Positions 28,157 through 36,005 of a stretch of 64,000 nt of DNA are shown here, in pieces. Under the pieces are notes generated by a model. That model ran no database searches. It was not told the DNA's origin and saw nothing but the letters and a program-made list of their open reading frames with translations. Both the position numbers and the translations under genes were made by a program. Location: NCBI RefSeq assembly GCF_003052265.1, contig NZ_QANS01000005.1, forward strand, positions 62,001 to 126,000. Direction: 5' to 3'. This DNA comes from Stenotrophobium rhamnosiphilum. Its GTDB lineage: Bacteria; Pseudomonadota; Gammaproteobacteria; Nevskiales; Nevskiaceae. Within the stretch, counting starts at the first letter, position 1, and each line of letters starts with the position of its first letter.

Positions 28157-29068
28157 ATGAGCGAGCTGAGATTCGATAATCGCGTTGCCGTCATCACCGG
28201 CGCGGGTCGTGGCCTTGGTCGCGCTTATGCGCTACTACTCGCTTCACGCGGCGCGAAGATTGTCGTCAACGATCCCGGCGTCTCGCTACAAGGCGAAGGC
28301 ACCGATGCTGATCCCGCACAAGAAGTCGTCAACGAAATCAAAGCCGCTGGCGGCGACGCCGTTGCCAGCAAAGAATCTGTCGCGACTTCTGCTGGCGGCA
28401 AAGCGATCATCCAGACTGCACTCGATCACTTCGGCAAGATCGACATCTTGATTCACAACGCGGGCAATGTTCGTCGCGCTGCACTCAAGGATATGGGCGA
28501 CGATGATTTCAACGCCGTGCTTGATGTGCATCTACGCGGCGCGTTCCATGTGCTGCGCCCTGCTTTCGCATCGATGTGCAAACAGAAATATGGCCGCATC
28601 GTGCTGACATCCTCTGTCAGCGGCATCTACGGCAATCACAACGTCGCCAACTACGCGACATCCAAGACCGGCATGATTGGCCTCTGCAATGTCGCTGCGC
28701 TCGAAGGCGCAGCCGAAGGTGTGAAGTGCAACATCATTGCACCCGGCGCCGTCACGCGCATGGCCGAGGGGCTCGACACGTCAATGTATCCACCGATGGG
28801 TCCAGAACTTGTTGCGCCCGTCGTCGGCTGGCTCGCACATGAGTCCTGTTCGGTCACAGGTGAAATTCTGAGCTCAATGGCTGGTCGTGTATCCAAGATC
28901 TACATCGCAGAAACACAAGGCGTGTATCAGCCCGCGTGGAGCGTTGAGCAAGTGGGTGAACAGATCAATGCCATTGGCGATCAGTCTGCCCCTTGGGTAT
29001 TTGCACCGGTACCCAAAGGACAGGTCGATCACATCATGCATAGCTTTGAGATGGCTCGCAAAGGTTAA
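28157..29068 (+). CDS. SDR, 17beta-HSD4 / multifunctional-enzyme-like 3-hydroxyacyl dehydrogenase
   Basis: A 303-residue SDR. TGAGRGLGRAYAL, VNDPG and HNAGN at the start, and catalytic YATSK, resemble the hydroxyacyl-CoA dehydrogenase domain of peroxisomal multifunctional enzyme 2. That family oxidises (3R)-hydroxyacyl-CoA or 17beta-hydroxysteroids. It is the last gene of the operon, with a convergent Crp-like gene three bases away. The resemblance supports beta-oxidation of a branched or cyclic acyl chain; the exact substrate is open. Confidence 0.9.
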   Translation: MSELRFDNRVAVITGAGRGLGRAYALLLASRGAKIVVNDPGVSLQGEGTDADPAQEVVNEIKAAGGDAVASKESVATSAGGKAIIQTALDHFGKIDILIHNAGNVRRAALKDMGDDDFNAVLDVHLRGAFHVLRPAFASMCKQKYGRIVLTSSVSGIYGNHNVANYATSKTGMIGLCNVAALEGAAEGVKCNIIAPGAVTRMAEGLDTSMYPPMGPELVAPVVGWLAHESCSVTGEILSSMAGRVSKIYIAETQGVYQPAWSVEQVGEQINAIGDQSAPWVFAPVPKGQVDHIMHSFEMARKG

Positions 29069-29081
29069 TCATCAATTAACC
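29063..29081. terminator. Short shared stem-loop at convergent gene ends
   Basis: GGTTAAT-CATCA-ATTAACC is a perfect 7-bp stem overlapping the stops of the SDR (plus) and Crp-like (minus) genes. It has no long T tract, so it is a weak bidirectional terminator candidate. Confidence 0.4.
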
Positions 29082-29800
29082 GCACACGAACACGGGCCTG
29101 GCAGCAGGCGTGCGTATTCATGTCTAACCACTTCGTAGCACTCGCAGCTCAATTCTTCGAGCTTGGGACGATTGAGCACGGTGATCTGTCCGCGGGCGTA
29201 TTGAATAACGTTCTGTAGTCGCAATTTGCCCGCAGCGCTGGTGATGCCTTCACGGCGCACACCGAGCATGCCTGCGATTAAATCTTGCGTCAGACTCAGC
29301 TTGTTACCCGGTACGCGGTCATGCGCCAGCAACAGCAAGCGGCACAACTGCTGTTCAACGGAGTGATGACGATTGCAAACCGCGGTCTGCGACATTTGCG
29401 TCATCAGTGATTGCGTATATCGCAGGAGCAATTCCAAAAACTCTCCATGACGATTGAATTCTTCTTTGATCTGCTGCTTCGGCAGTCGATATGCAGAGCC
29501 CGCGCCATGCACGATGGCTTGACTGGAAGTGCTGTCACCGCCCAGTAGCAAAGCGATGCCAACGAGACCTTCGTTGCCGACCATCGAGATTTCTCCGGAA
29601 GCGCCACTCTCTGTCTCGTGAAACAAAGACACGATGGAATCAACTGGAAAATAAACATGCCGCAAGCTATCACCGGAATGGCACAAGACCTTTCCCATCG
29701 ACAGCGGCACTAGTTCAAGTCTCGGAAAGAGACGATCCTGAATTTGAGCCGGTAAGGCAGCTAAGAGATGATTTTTTTGTGGTGCCAGTGAATCGAGCAT
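29072..29800 (-). CDS. Crp/Fnr-family transcriptional regulator
   Basis: About 242 residues. A cyclic-nucleotide-binding-fold sensor (LSMGKVLCHSGDSLRHVYFPVDSIVSL) is followed by a Crp-type HTH (LTQDLIAGMLGVRREGITSAAGKL). The start at 29800 is preferred because GGAGG precedes it; an ATG four codons earlier contains that site. It lacks the Fnr N-terminal Cys cluster and resembles the Crp/Fnr group that links envelope or stress signals. It is convergent with the catabolic operon and upstream of the stress block, so it may regulate neither or either. Confidence 0.88.
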   Translation of the reverse strand: MLDSLAPQKNHLLAALPAQIQDRLFPRLELVPLSMGKVLCHSGDSLRHVYFPVDSIVSLFHETESGASGEISMVGNEGLVGIALLLGGDSTSSQAIVHGAGSAYRLPKQQIKEEFNRHGEFLELLLRYTQSLMTQMSQTAVCNRHHSVEQQLCRLLLLAHDRVPGNKLSLTQDLIAGMLGVRREGITSAAGKLRLQNVIQYARGQITVLNRPKLEELSCECYEVVRHEYARLLPGPCSCAVN

Positions 29801-29848
29801 GTCTGCCTCCATTTGCTTCTAATTGAATTGAATTGCTGTTTTAAAACA

Positions 29849-29905
29849 GGCCCGCAGTGGTGACACTGCGGGCCATTGGAACGGAGGCTAAGGGGGAGCC
29901 TCCGT
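29849..29905 (-). terminator. Tandem hairpins downstream of CsbD gene
   Basis: Two strong stems, ACGGAGGCT/AGCCTCCGT (29881-29905) and GGCCCGCAGTG/CACTGCGGGCC (29849-29874), lie just after the minus-strand CsbD gene; the second is followed by TGTTTT in the minus direction. They probably terminate the BON-CsbD transcript. Confidence 0.7.
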
Positions 29906-29925
29906 GAACCACTCAAAAAAAACGC

Positions 29926-30120
29926 TTAGTGAAAGCCGAGATCCTTCAGCTGTTCCTTGGCTTTTTCTTTGGCAAGGCCATACTTTTCCTGCAGCTTGCC
30001 GAGAAGATGTTCCTGATTTCCTTCAGCCTGCTTTAGATCGTCGTCAGTGAGTTCGCCCCACTTCTGTTTGATCTTGCCGGACAACTGCTTCCATTCGCCT
30101 TTAACGGTATCTTTGTTCAT
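29926..30120 (-). CDS. CsbD-family stress protein
   Basis: A 64-residue protein beginning MNKDTVKGEWKQLSGKIKQ, the diagnostic start of the CsbD family, with the helical repeat WGELTDDDLKQAEGNQEHLL. CsbD proteins are small, abundant general-stress proteins of unknown mechanism. The gene lies 27 bases after the BON-domain gene on the same strand and before tandem terminators, so it is the last gene of the operon driven by the sigma-54 promoter at 31029. Confidence 0.93.
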   Translation of the reverse strand: MNKDTVKGEWKQLSGKIKQKWGELTDDDLKQAEGNQEHLLGKLQEKYGLAKEKAKEQLKDLGFH

Positions 30121-30147
30121 TGCAATTACTCCTGTTTCAGGGGGAAA

Positions 30148-30756
30148 TTAATTCGTGGTGCCAGCAAGGAGAGCCGACGTGTCGACGCTGCTTACGCCTT
30201 CGATGTTCTTGGCCAAATCGGTGGCGTGATCAATCGAAGCCTGTGAATCAACGGTGCCCGACAAGGCAACGACATGGTTCTTCGTCTTCACGCTGATCTT
30301 GAAGCCCTTGGTCACGCTGTCAGCCAGCAGTGCCGACTTCACTTTCGTCGTAACCCAGCTGTCCGAAACTACGCGTTCAGTCTTCTTGGCAGCGCGCTTG
30401 GTCTTCTTCTCGACCTGGCTCGTCAACGATGGGGTCTGAATGTCGTTGCCAACGTTCAACACGCCTTCAACGGTTTTTGCGACTTCTTCAGCAGCGCTCT
30501 TTGCTTCGGAGCTTGGAGCCGTGCCGGTCAGCGACACAACGCCATTGGCGGTCGTCACGCTGATGTCGGAATCTTTCAGACGCTTGTCTTCGAGATACTT
30601 CGCCTTCACTTTGGTGGTGATGGCAGCGTCGCTGATTGCGGTGCTGACATTAGCGCTCTTAGGCTCTGGTGCATTAGCGGCCTGAACAGTAGAGACGACG
30701 CCGAGGCTCATCAAAGTTGCGACTGAAACGGCGGTTGCGATGTGTTTAATCTTCAT
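30148..30756 (-). CDS. Periplasmic protein with two BON domains, OsmY-like
   Basis: A 202-residue protein: Sec signal peptide ending TVQA (about residue 26), then two BON domains, at about 45-110 (DSDISVTTANGVVSLTGTAPS) and 130-200 (GFKISVKTKNHVVALSGTVDS). It resembles E. coli OsmY, a periplasmic osmotic-stress chaperone. A basic linker (KKTKRAAKKTER) joins the domains. It lies between the 33-residue peptide gene and CsbD. Confidence 0.93.
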   Translation of the reverse strand: MKIKHIATAVSVATLMSLGVVSTVQAANAPEPKSANVSTAISDAAITTKVKAKYLEDKRLKDSDISVTTANGVVSLTGTAPSSEAKSAAEEVAKTVEGVLNVGNDIQTPSLTSQVEKKTKRAAKKTERVVSDSWVTTKVKSALLADSVTKGFKISVKTKNHVVALSGTVDSQASIDHATDLAKNIEGVSSVDTSALLAGTTN

Positions 30757-30827
30757 TGGGATATCTCCTGGAAATACATGGGTAAAAAGTTGATTGACCG
30801 ACTGAAAAAGTTACGAATAAATTTTTA

Positions 30828-30843
30828 GCGTGTGAGAACACGC
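30828..30843 (-). other. Stem-loop between peptide gene and BON gene
   Basis: GCGTGT-GAGA-ACACGC forms a 6-bp stem just after the stop of the 33-residue gene, followed on the minus strand by TAAAAATTT. It could partially terminate or stabilise the leader part of the transcript, giving different levels of peptide and BON mRNA. Confidence 0.5.
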
Positions 30844-30856
30844 GGAAGCGACGCGC

Positions 30857-30958
30857 TCAGAATTGGCCCGTGCGGACGTCGTCAGCGAAAGCTTGAGAGG
30901 ATCCGAAACAAGCGGCGGCAAACACGCTTGGGATCAATACAGACTGAATCTTTTGCAT
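30857..30958 (-). CDS. 33-residue secreted peptide, first gene after sigma-54 promoter
   Basis: A short frame not usually called by gene finders: MQKIQSVLIPSVFAAACFGS then SQAFADDVRTGQF. It has a lysine near the start, a hydrophobic core and an A-F-A processing site, so it looks like a Sec signal peptide with only about eight residues after cleavage. A good site, GAGGAC, precedes the ATG by the usual distance, and a consensus sigma-54 promoter lies 70 bases upstream. No family is recognised. It could be a true micropeptide, the remnant of a longer secreted protein, or a leader sequence for the BON gene. Existence as a translated product is plausible but unproven. Confidence 0.6.
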   Translation of the reverse strand: MQKIQSVLIPSVFAAACFGSSQAFADDVRTGQF

Positions 30959-31028
30959 AAATGTCCTCATCCTTGAGTGGCTGATTTATCGAAATCGGAA
31001 GTCAATTTCCGTTTCCTCAGCTAGATAA

Positions 31029-31046
31029 GGGCAACGCGCGTGCCAA
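31029..31046 (-). promoter_or_regulatory. Sigma-54 promoter for peptide-BON-CsbD operon
   Basis: On the minus strand TTGGCACG-CGCG-TTGCCC matches the -24/-12 consensus (TGGCACG-N4-TTGC) completely. It lies about 70 bases before the peptide ATG. With upstream TGTC-N10-GACA sites at 31140 and 31206 and a sigma-54 activator gene next door, this is a well-supported site. Confidence 0.88.
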
Positions 31047-31064
31047 CTCTATAAAGTCATTTAT

Positions 31065-31078
31065 TAACAGTGAGTTAT
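31065..31078. promoter_or_regulatory. TAACAGTGAGTTAT element, copy 1
   Basis: A 14-base imperfect palindrome (TAAC...GTTA), 19 bases upstream of the sigma-54 promoter. An identical 14-mer sits 19 bases upstream of the sigma-54 promoter at 36265. The protein that binds it is unknown. Confidence 0.65.
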
Positions 31079-31139
31079 GAACTAAATTCGGCGCGATTCG
31101 AGCAGCGAGGCTCGTATTGAGCGTGAAATCGCGCAAAAG

Positions 31140-31157
31140 TGTCGGGAGATACCGACA
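31140..31157. promoter_or_regulatory. GlrR-type enhancer site (promoter-proximal)
   Basis: TGTCGGGAGATACCGACA fits TGTC-N10-GACA, the published binding motif of the sigma-54 activator GlrR. It lies about 100 bases upstream of the -24 element. It is also a good inverted repeat and could double as a stop signal for the glrR-like gene. Confidence 0.75.
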
Positions 31158-31205
31158 CTCCTTTTACAGGCAGCGCCTACAAGGCTGTTTTTATTGGTTT
31201 TTTGG

Positions 31206-31223
31206 TGTCGCCTTTCAGCGACA
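31206..31223. promoter_or_regulatory. GlrR-type enhancer site (promoter-distal)
   Basis: TGTCGCCTTTCAGCGACA is a second perfect TGTC-N10-GACA match, 66 bases beyond the first, in the gap before the stop codon of the glrR-like gene. Confidence 0.72.
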
Positions 31224-31233
31224 GAGGCCGCAA

Positions 31234-32592
31234 TCAGCTTTCGGATTTGAACAAAGCAGGGTTCAAACCGAATCGCGACAGCAGCTTGTAGAACTCCGTG
31301 CGATTGCGTTCAGCCATGCGCGATGCCTGGCTGATATTACCGCCGGTGATCTGCAACAGCTGAGTGAGATACGCACGCGTAAAGTCATCGCGCGCTTGAG
31401 CAAATGTGGGGAGTGCAGAAAATTCACTACCCAATGCCTTTTGAACGATGCGTGCGCCAATGACCGGCGTAACCGACAAGGCCACATTCTGTTCAACAAT
31501 ATTGAAAAGCTGACGCACATTGCCCGGCCATGCCGCTGCCACCAGCAACTCCATCGCCTCGGGTGCATAAACTTTGCAGCGCTCGCCACTGCGTTCCGCC
31601 AAAGCAGCGAGATAGCGAGATACGAGTATGGGAATATCGCTGACACGCTCCGACAACGAAGGCATGCGCAGCCCGACCACATTCAGTCGGTAATAAAGAT
31701 CGGCTCGGAACTTCTCTTCTTCCATCGCATATTTCAAATCACGATGTGTTGCAGAAAGGATTCGTACATTCACGGGGAATGACTTCACACTTCCGACCGG
31801 CCGAACCTGACGCTCCTGAAGTACGCGAAGTAGTTTGACCTGCAGTGGCAACGGCATGTCGCCGATTTCGTCCAACAGCAGCGTGCCGCCATCGGCCGCA
31901 CGGAAAAGACCTTCGTGCTCACGAATGGCGCCAGTAAAAGCGCCTTTCTCGTGGCCGAACAATTCCGATTCCAACAAATTCTCTGGAATAGCGCCGCAGT
32001 TGACGGCGATAAATTCCTTGCTGGCACGAGGACTGGCCTTATGAATAGCGCGAGCGAGCAACTCTTTGCCGGTGCCGCTCTCGCCCATGATCATGACGCT
32101 AGTCTCGCTCGAGGCCACTCGATGAGCGTCCTCCAGCAGCTGAAGCATGACGGGGTGCATCGTGACGATTTCTTCGCGCCACTTTTTACTGCGGCTAGGA
32201 TCAACAGCAATTGAACCGCCAGAAAGCTGCATGGCTTTCTCGACAACGGCCAACAAAGCTTCTTTGTCGACAGGCTTGGTCAGAAAATCGAATGCGCCAC
32301 GATGCGTCGCAGCAACGGCGTCTGGAATCGTTCCGTGAGCCGTCAGCAAGATCATCGGCAAGCCGGGATGCAAACGCTGCACTTCCGTCAACAGTTCCAT
32401 GCCGTCAGTTACCGGCATGCGTAAATCCGAAATAATTAAATCCGGCCGGAAGCTGTAAATCATATTGATTGCTTCGGCGGCATCTTTCGCGCAATCAGTA
32501 TCGTAGTTGTGCGCGCGCAGTCGAATGCTCAACAGCCGCAGCATGTCAGGATCATCGTCAACCAGCAGAATTCGGCGCTTTGCTGTTTCCAT
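31234..32592 (-). CDS. glrR: Sigma-54-dependent response regulator, GlrR/QseF-like
   Basis: A 452-residue NtrC-type activator. Receiver: ILLVDDDPDMLRLL with phospho-Asp in LIISDLRMP. AAA+ domain: Walker A GESGTGKE, the sigma-54-contact loop GAFTGA, Walker B GGTLLLDEIGD. The C-terminal Fis-type HTH is GNISQASRMAERNRTEFYKLL. It is the last gene after a kinase and a lipoprotein, the order seen in glrK-qseG-glrR of enterobacteria. Two TGTC-N10-GACA sites just downstream, and two at 36377-36459, make it the likely activator of the stress promoters here. Confidence 0.93.
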   Translation of the reverse strand: METAKRRILLVDDDPDMLRLLSIRLRAHNYDTDCAKDAAEAINMIYSFRPDLIISDLRMPVTDGMELLTEVQRLHPGLPMILLTAHGTIPDAVAATHRGAFDFLTKPVDKEALLAVVEKAMQLSGGSIAVDPSRSKKWREEIVTMHPVMLQLLEDAHRVASSETSVMIMGESGTGKELLARAIHKASPRASKEFIAVNCGAIPENLLESELFGHEKGAFTGAIREHEGLFRAADGGTLLLDEIGDMPLPLQVKLLRVLQERQVRPVGSVKSFPVNVRILSATHRDLKYAMEEEKFRADLYYRLNVVGLRMPSLSERVSDIPILVSRYLAALAERSGERCKVYAPEAMELLVAAAWPGNVRQLFNIVEQNVALSVTPVIGARIVQKALGSEFSALPTFAQARDDFTRAYLTQLLQITGGNISQASRMAERNRTEFYKLLSRFGLNPALFKSES

Positions 32593-32597
32593 AAAAG

Positions 32598-33227
32598 TTA
32601 GCGAGCCCCCGCCGTGCGTGGGTTCGTTTTTTCCAGATTCTGTTCGATTGCAGTCAAGGCTTTAATTTGTGCTTTAACTTCTTCTAGCTGTTGGTTCAGA
32701 TCTTTGTTGCCGCTGGAGAGCGCTTTAACTTTTCCTTCCAGCGCATAGGTCTGCTTGTTGGCCGCGACTCTTGTCCTTAAATAAATTGCAATCACTCGCG
32801 GAAGCGATTCATTTTGTGCTTGCAGCTCATCAATCATCTGTTGCGATTTGAGGAGATCTGCGTGCGAATGACCGGGCGTCGTCAGGGCCAATGCCAATCG
32901 CATTTTATTAGTTTGAGAAGGATCGGCTTCGTATTGCTGCTGAAGCTCTACATCGAGACTCTTGTGGGTCGCCGCGTCTGCCTCAAGCAGCTGCTGCATC
33001 AATGTCAGCAGATCTTCCAGTTGCATGATCGTTCTCTGATCATCAACCTTGGTCATTCCCGGCATGCTCTGACATGCACTCAAACCAACGCTCACCAGCA
33101 GAAGCGTTGCGATGTAATGAAGTTTAGACGGCGACCGAGACTGAGGCGCGCTCGTATTCGATCGGCATGCGAATCGAGAAACAAGCGCCCAAAGCGGGGC
33201 GATCGACGACAGCAATGGTTCCCCCAT
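32598..33227 (-). CDS. qseG: QseG-like lipoprotein between kinase and regulator genes
   Basis: An outer-membrane-type lipoprotein: hydrophobic segment HYIATLLLVSVGLSAC with lipobox LSAC, then an alpha-helical, coiled-coil-rich body (QLEDLLTLMQQLLEAD; VKALSSGNKDLNQQLEEVKA). In enterobacteria QseG sits in the outer membrane and tunes the GlrK kinase. The start is uncertain: the nearest in-frame ATG is at 33227, overlapping the kinase gene by about 100 bases and giving an over-long signal peptide; no standard start lies closer to the hydrophobic segment. A non-ATG start is possible. It ends five bases before the glrR-like start. Confidence 0.75.
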   Translation of the reverse strand: MGEPLLSSIAPLWALVSRFACRSNTSAPQSRSPSKLHYIATLLLVSVGLSACQSMPGMTKVDDQRTIMQLEDLLTLMQQLLEADAATHKSLDVELQQQYEADPSQTNKMRLALALTTPGHSHADLLKSQQMIDELQAQNESLPRVIAIYLRTRVAANKQTYALEGKVKALSSGNKDLNQQLEEVKAQIKALTAIEQNLEKTNPRTAGAR

Positions 33228-34611
33228 GCGCTTTAACGCAATCATTAACCACCGCAAGTCCAATGCCCGTACCTTGTAGGTGGCGGCCAGCAGGCGGCTT
33301 ACCCGTGAAGTAAGGGTCAAAAATATTGTTGCGATCATTCTCTGGGATGCCTGGCCCTTCATCCGCAATCTCTATTTGCAATTCGTTAGATGTCTTAACG
33401 CTATTGGATTCCACCACTTCTAAACGAGCGGCTATGGATATCGTACCGGCCTTCGGAGAGAACTTTATAGCATTGGAAATCAGATTATCCAACGTCATTC
33501 TGAGGCGCTCACGATCAGCATACACCTGAAACGAATCACAATTTATTGCAAAGGTCAGACTCTTGGCCGTTATTAGGACGCGATAGCGTTGTACACAACG
33601 ATCGATCAAGGGGCGCATTGGGAAGAAACTGAAATCCATACGGCCGGCTTTTTCGCGCCAATCTTCAAAATCCAGCAGATTTTCGATCAAATTTTGGAGC
33701 TCGAAGCTGTTGTTATTCAGAATGCCGACAACCTCAACTTGTTGCTCCGACAAACTGCCGGTCACGCCTTCCGCCAATAGCTCTACAGCCTCACGGACAT
33801 TGGCCAAAGGCGTCTTCAACTCATGGGCCATCTGGCGTAAGAAACGGTTTTTGTCCTGATCAACAGTCAGCAATCTTGTTCGCAGCCAATCGAGTTCTTG
33901 TCCCAAACGTTGCAGCTCTTGCGGGCCTCTAACTGAGATGGGCTTGTCTAATCGGTCTGCGCCCAGATCCCGAATCACGCGATCCAGTTTGCGCAAGGGA
34001 AAGATCACATAGTAGGCGGACAACAGCGCCATACCACAGGCTATGGGCAACAAGAATGCGCCGAGTGTGATTAAAAAGTTTTCGTGTTTGATCGCCCGCT
34101 GTTCAATTGCGCTGGCTTCATTGGCGATAAATATCTGCGCCTGGTCTGTAATTCCATTTGCCAGCTTATGGACTTCACCAAACTTGTCTAATGCCTGCGC
34201 AAGCTCAGTCGCTTGAGGGTTATTCAGTCTGAGTGCCGCGCCCAGCGCGCTCACATCGGAGCCAATCTTGTCGAGCTGCCAATCGCTTTGTCGATATTGA
34301 GTCGAAAGTTTTAAATCAGCCAATGCCTCATTGACCGCTCGTGCTCGCTTAGGAAATGTCTCAAGACTTTGCGGCTGACCCAGCACTCGATACTGCTGCG
34401 AGATGCGATCGATAGCGATAAGGCTATCTTCAAGTGCTTGGCTTTTTTGAATAACATGAATCCCATTATTCAAAAGATGATTACTGTCATCAGCAAGTGT
34501 CTTTGCATAAATCGCCGCCACAGCGGATACCACAATGATGGGCAGCGCTACTAGCGCATAGCCCAGCAATATCAAGCTAAAAATAGAGCGCGGTCTTGTA
34601 GGAATCCGCAT
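33124..34611 (-). CDS. glrK: Sensor histidine kinase, GlrK/QseE-like
   Basis: A 495-residue kinase. Two membrane helices (about residues 10-33 and 180-200) flank a periplasmic helical sensor region; a HAMP segment follows (PLRKLDRVIRDLGADRLDKP). H-box FLRQMAHELKTPLANVREAVELL, N-box NLISNAIKFSP, G-boxes DEGPGIPEND and GTGIGLAVV. It is the first gene of the GlrK-QseG-GlrR-like operon. In E. coli GlrK responds to envelope or growth-phase signals and activates GlrR by phosphorylation. Confidence 0.92.
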   Translation of the reverse strand: MRIPTRPRSIFSLILLGYALVALPIIVVSAVAAIYAKTLADDSNHLLNNGIHVIQKSQALEDSLIAIDRISQQYRVLGQPQSLETFPKRARAVNEALADLKLSTQYRQSDWQLDKIGSDVSALGAALRLNNPQATELAQALDKFGEVHKLANGITDQAQIFIANEASAIEQRAIKHENFLITLGAFLLPIACGMALLSAYYVIFPLRKLDRVIRDLGADRLDKPISVRGPQELQRLGQELDWLRTRLLTVDQDKNRFLRQMAHELKTPLANVREAVELLAEGVTGSLSEQQVEVVGILNNNSFELQNLIENLLDFEDWREKAGRMDFSFFPMRPLIDRCVQRYRVLITAKSLTFAINCDSFQVYADRERLRMTLDNLISNAIKFSPKAGTISIAARLEVVESNSVKTSNELQIEIADEGPGIPENDRNNIFDPYFTGKPPAGRHLQGTGIGLAVVNDCVKAHGGTIAVVDRPALGACFSIRMPIEYERASVSVAV

Positions 34612-34873
34612 CAGCGATTACCTCGCGTAAAGATTGGCAATGCGGAAATCGATCTACATTTCGATTTACGAAGTAGAGCCCCACCAATCCAACGATGTAA
34701 ATGACTGGCGCGCCCTAGCATAAAGCCACATCTCCCTATTGCAAAGTTTCAGACCATGAAGGTCCCGTTAATTACATCATCACTTCCACAAGTAGCTTTT
34801 TTCTGATTGCCATAAAGTCGACTGTGTGATGCTCACGTTGTATTTAAATTCGACAACGCTAATCAATGTCGAC

Positions 34874-35233
34874 TTAGCCGCAAAGCACTCTCAGTATTTG
34901 AACGTGATTTTGCATTGCGTCGTGATTGACTTGACCTTCAGACTCACCCATCTGCGTTGCTTGCACGGCGATGCCGGTGTCCGGCGCTTCAGCGTGAAAC
35001 TGCTGCCATGACCTCGCCTGCTGAAAAGCAGACTGCGCCTTACGCGGAGTTGGCTTAGGCTTTTTGATGGAAGGCTTAACGTCGTAGTCCGTGTCTTGGC
35101 GCTGAACGCTAGGCGGCGGAGTTGGCTTCTTCGGCTTTTTGTCTTTATGGGACTCAGCCTCAATTTGCGGAGCGCCTTCGATTTGCTCAGAGAGTTTGAT
35201 CAATGCGTGACCGTCTTCATGAATAGAATTCAT
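34874..35233 (-). CDS. Hypothetical hydrophilic protein
   Basis: A 119-residue protein rich in Lys, Pro, Gln and Glu (KDKKPKKPTPPPSVQRQDTD), with no membrane segment or signal peptide; probably largely disordered. No family is recognised. Its start overlaps the preceding gene's stop (ATGA), so it is coupled to the 88-residue gene. Its setting among stress genes suggests a stress role, which is inference. Confidence 0.6.
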   Translation of the reverse strand: MNSIHEDGHALIKLSEQIEGAPQIEAESHKDKKPKKPTPPPSVQRQDTDYDVKPSIKKPKPTPRKAQSAFQQARSWQQFHAEAPDTGIAVQATQMGESEGQVNHDAMQNHVQILRVLCG

Positions 35234-35496
35234 TTGGCTTCTCCTAAATTAACGGTGCGGCTTTGGTCGTCGGTCCAGCCTAGGACTGAATGTCTATTAA
35301 GAACTGAAAGCTTGGCGACGATTTCGCGGATATCTGCGGATGCATCCATCACGCCGTGCCAATCTTCTTTTTGAAAGCACATCAATAAATAATCTTTCAT
35401 CAGTACAAAGTCTCTCTCAAGCTGGCGTCTTTCCTGTTCAGGTGCGCGATCTCGAAACAGTGCTTCTTTTGTTTGGACTTTATTCATGGGGATCAT
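35230..35496 (-). CDS. Hypothetical small helical protein
   Basis: An 88-residue acidic/amphipathic protein (QERRQLERDFVLMKDYLLMC, then DASADIREIVAKLSVL), predicted all helical. No family recognised. A second ATG (MNKVQ) lies three codons in; neither has a strong binding site. It forms a two-gene unit with the overlapping 119-residue gene and lies in the stress block. Confidence 0.6.
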   Translation of the reverse strand: MIPMNKVQTKEALFRDRAPEQERRQLERDFVLMKDYLLMCFQKEDWHGVMDASADIREIVAKLSVLNRHSVLGWTDDQSRTVNLGEAK

Positions 35497-35573
35497 TTTT
35501 TTATTTTATTAATTGGGTTGAACAGTAGTCAGGCATCCACGCTTGATTGAGCGCTAACTGACGCCGGTATAAA

Positions 35574-35609
35574 TGACCCGCCAACCTTAGGTACAAGGAT
35601 GGCGGGTCA
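35574..35609 (-). terminator. Stem-loop after the Q/N-rich gene
   Basis: TGACCCGCCA and TGGCGGGTCA, with inner CCTT/AAGG, form a long stem located downstream of the minus-strand gene at 35648. On that strand it is followed by TTTATA, a weak T tract. It separates that unit from the next minus-strand pair. Confidence 0.65.
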
Positions 35610-35647
35610 TAACCGGGTCAAGAGATGACCGGCATACTCTTCAACAA

Positions 35648-35977
35648 TTACCGCTGCTGCGGCTTGTCCTGTGCGCGAGGACGATCACTCTGTTCGCCTT
35701 GCTGCTTGGACTGTGGTGAAGATTTGCCGCCGCCTGGCTGACGATTCTCATCGTCGTGACGTGCATGCTGCTGTGAATCTCGGCCAGCGCTGCGATCGTC
35801 TTCCTGACCAACCGACGTGCGGCTTTCGCCTTGCTGACGAGATTGCTCACCTTGCTTTGCATGCTGCTGGCTAGCGTTCTGCTGGGATTCAGCGTTAGCA
35901 CGATCCTTGTTGGCATCCTGCTTGTTCACTGAGTTCTGCTGATTTTTATCTGTAGGTTTACCGTTATTTTCTTTCAC
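35648..35977 (-). CDS. Gln/Asn-rich hydrophilic stress protein
   Basis: A 109-residue, very hydrophilic, Gln/Lys/Asp/Ser-rich protein with KQGEQSRQQGES-type low-complexity repeats and no hydrophobic core. The start is a GTG at 35977, preceded by CAGGAG; a longer ATG-initiated frame from 36052 would overlap the next gene and is rejected. It resembles hydrophilin-like stress proteins in composition only. It follows the DUF1328 gene and probably shares its sigma-54 promoter. Confidence 0.7.
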   Translation of the reverse strand: MKENNGKPTDKNQQNSVNKQDANKDRANAESQQNASQQHAKQGEQSRQQGESRTSVGQEDDRSAGRDSQQHARHDDENRQPGGGKSSPQSKQQGEQSDRPRAQDKPQQR

Positions 35978-36005
35978 AATAATTCTCCTGAAGGGTATCG
36001 ATTTA

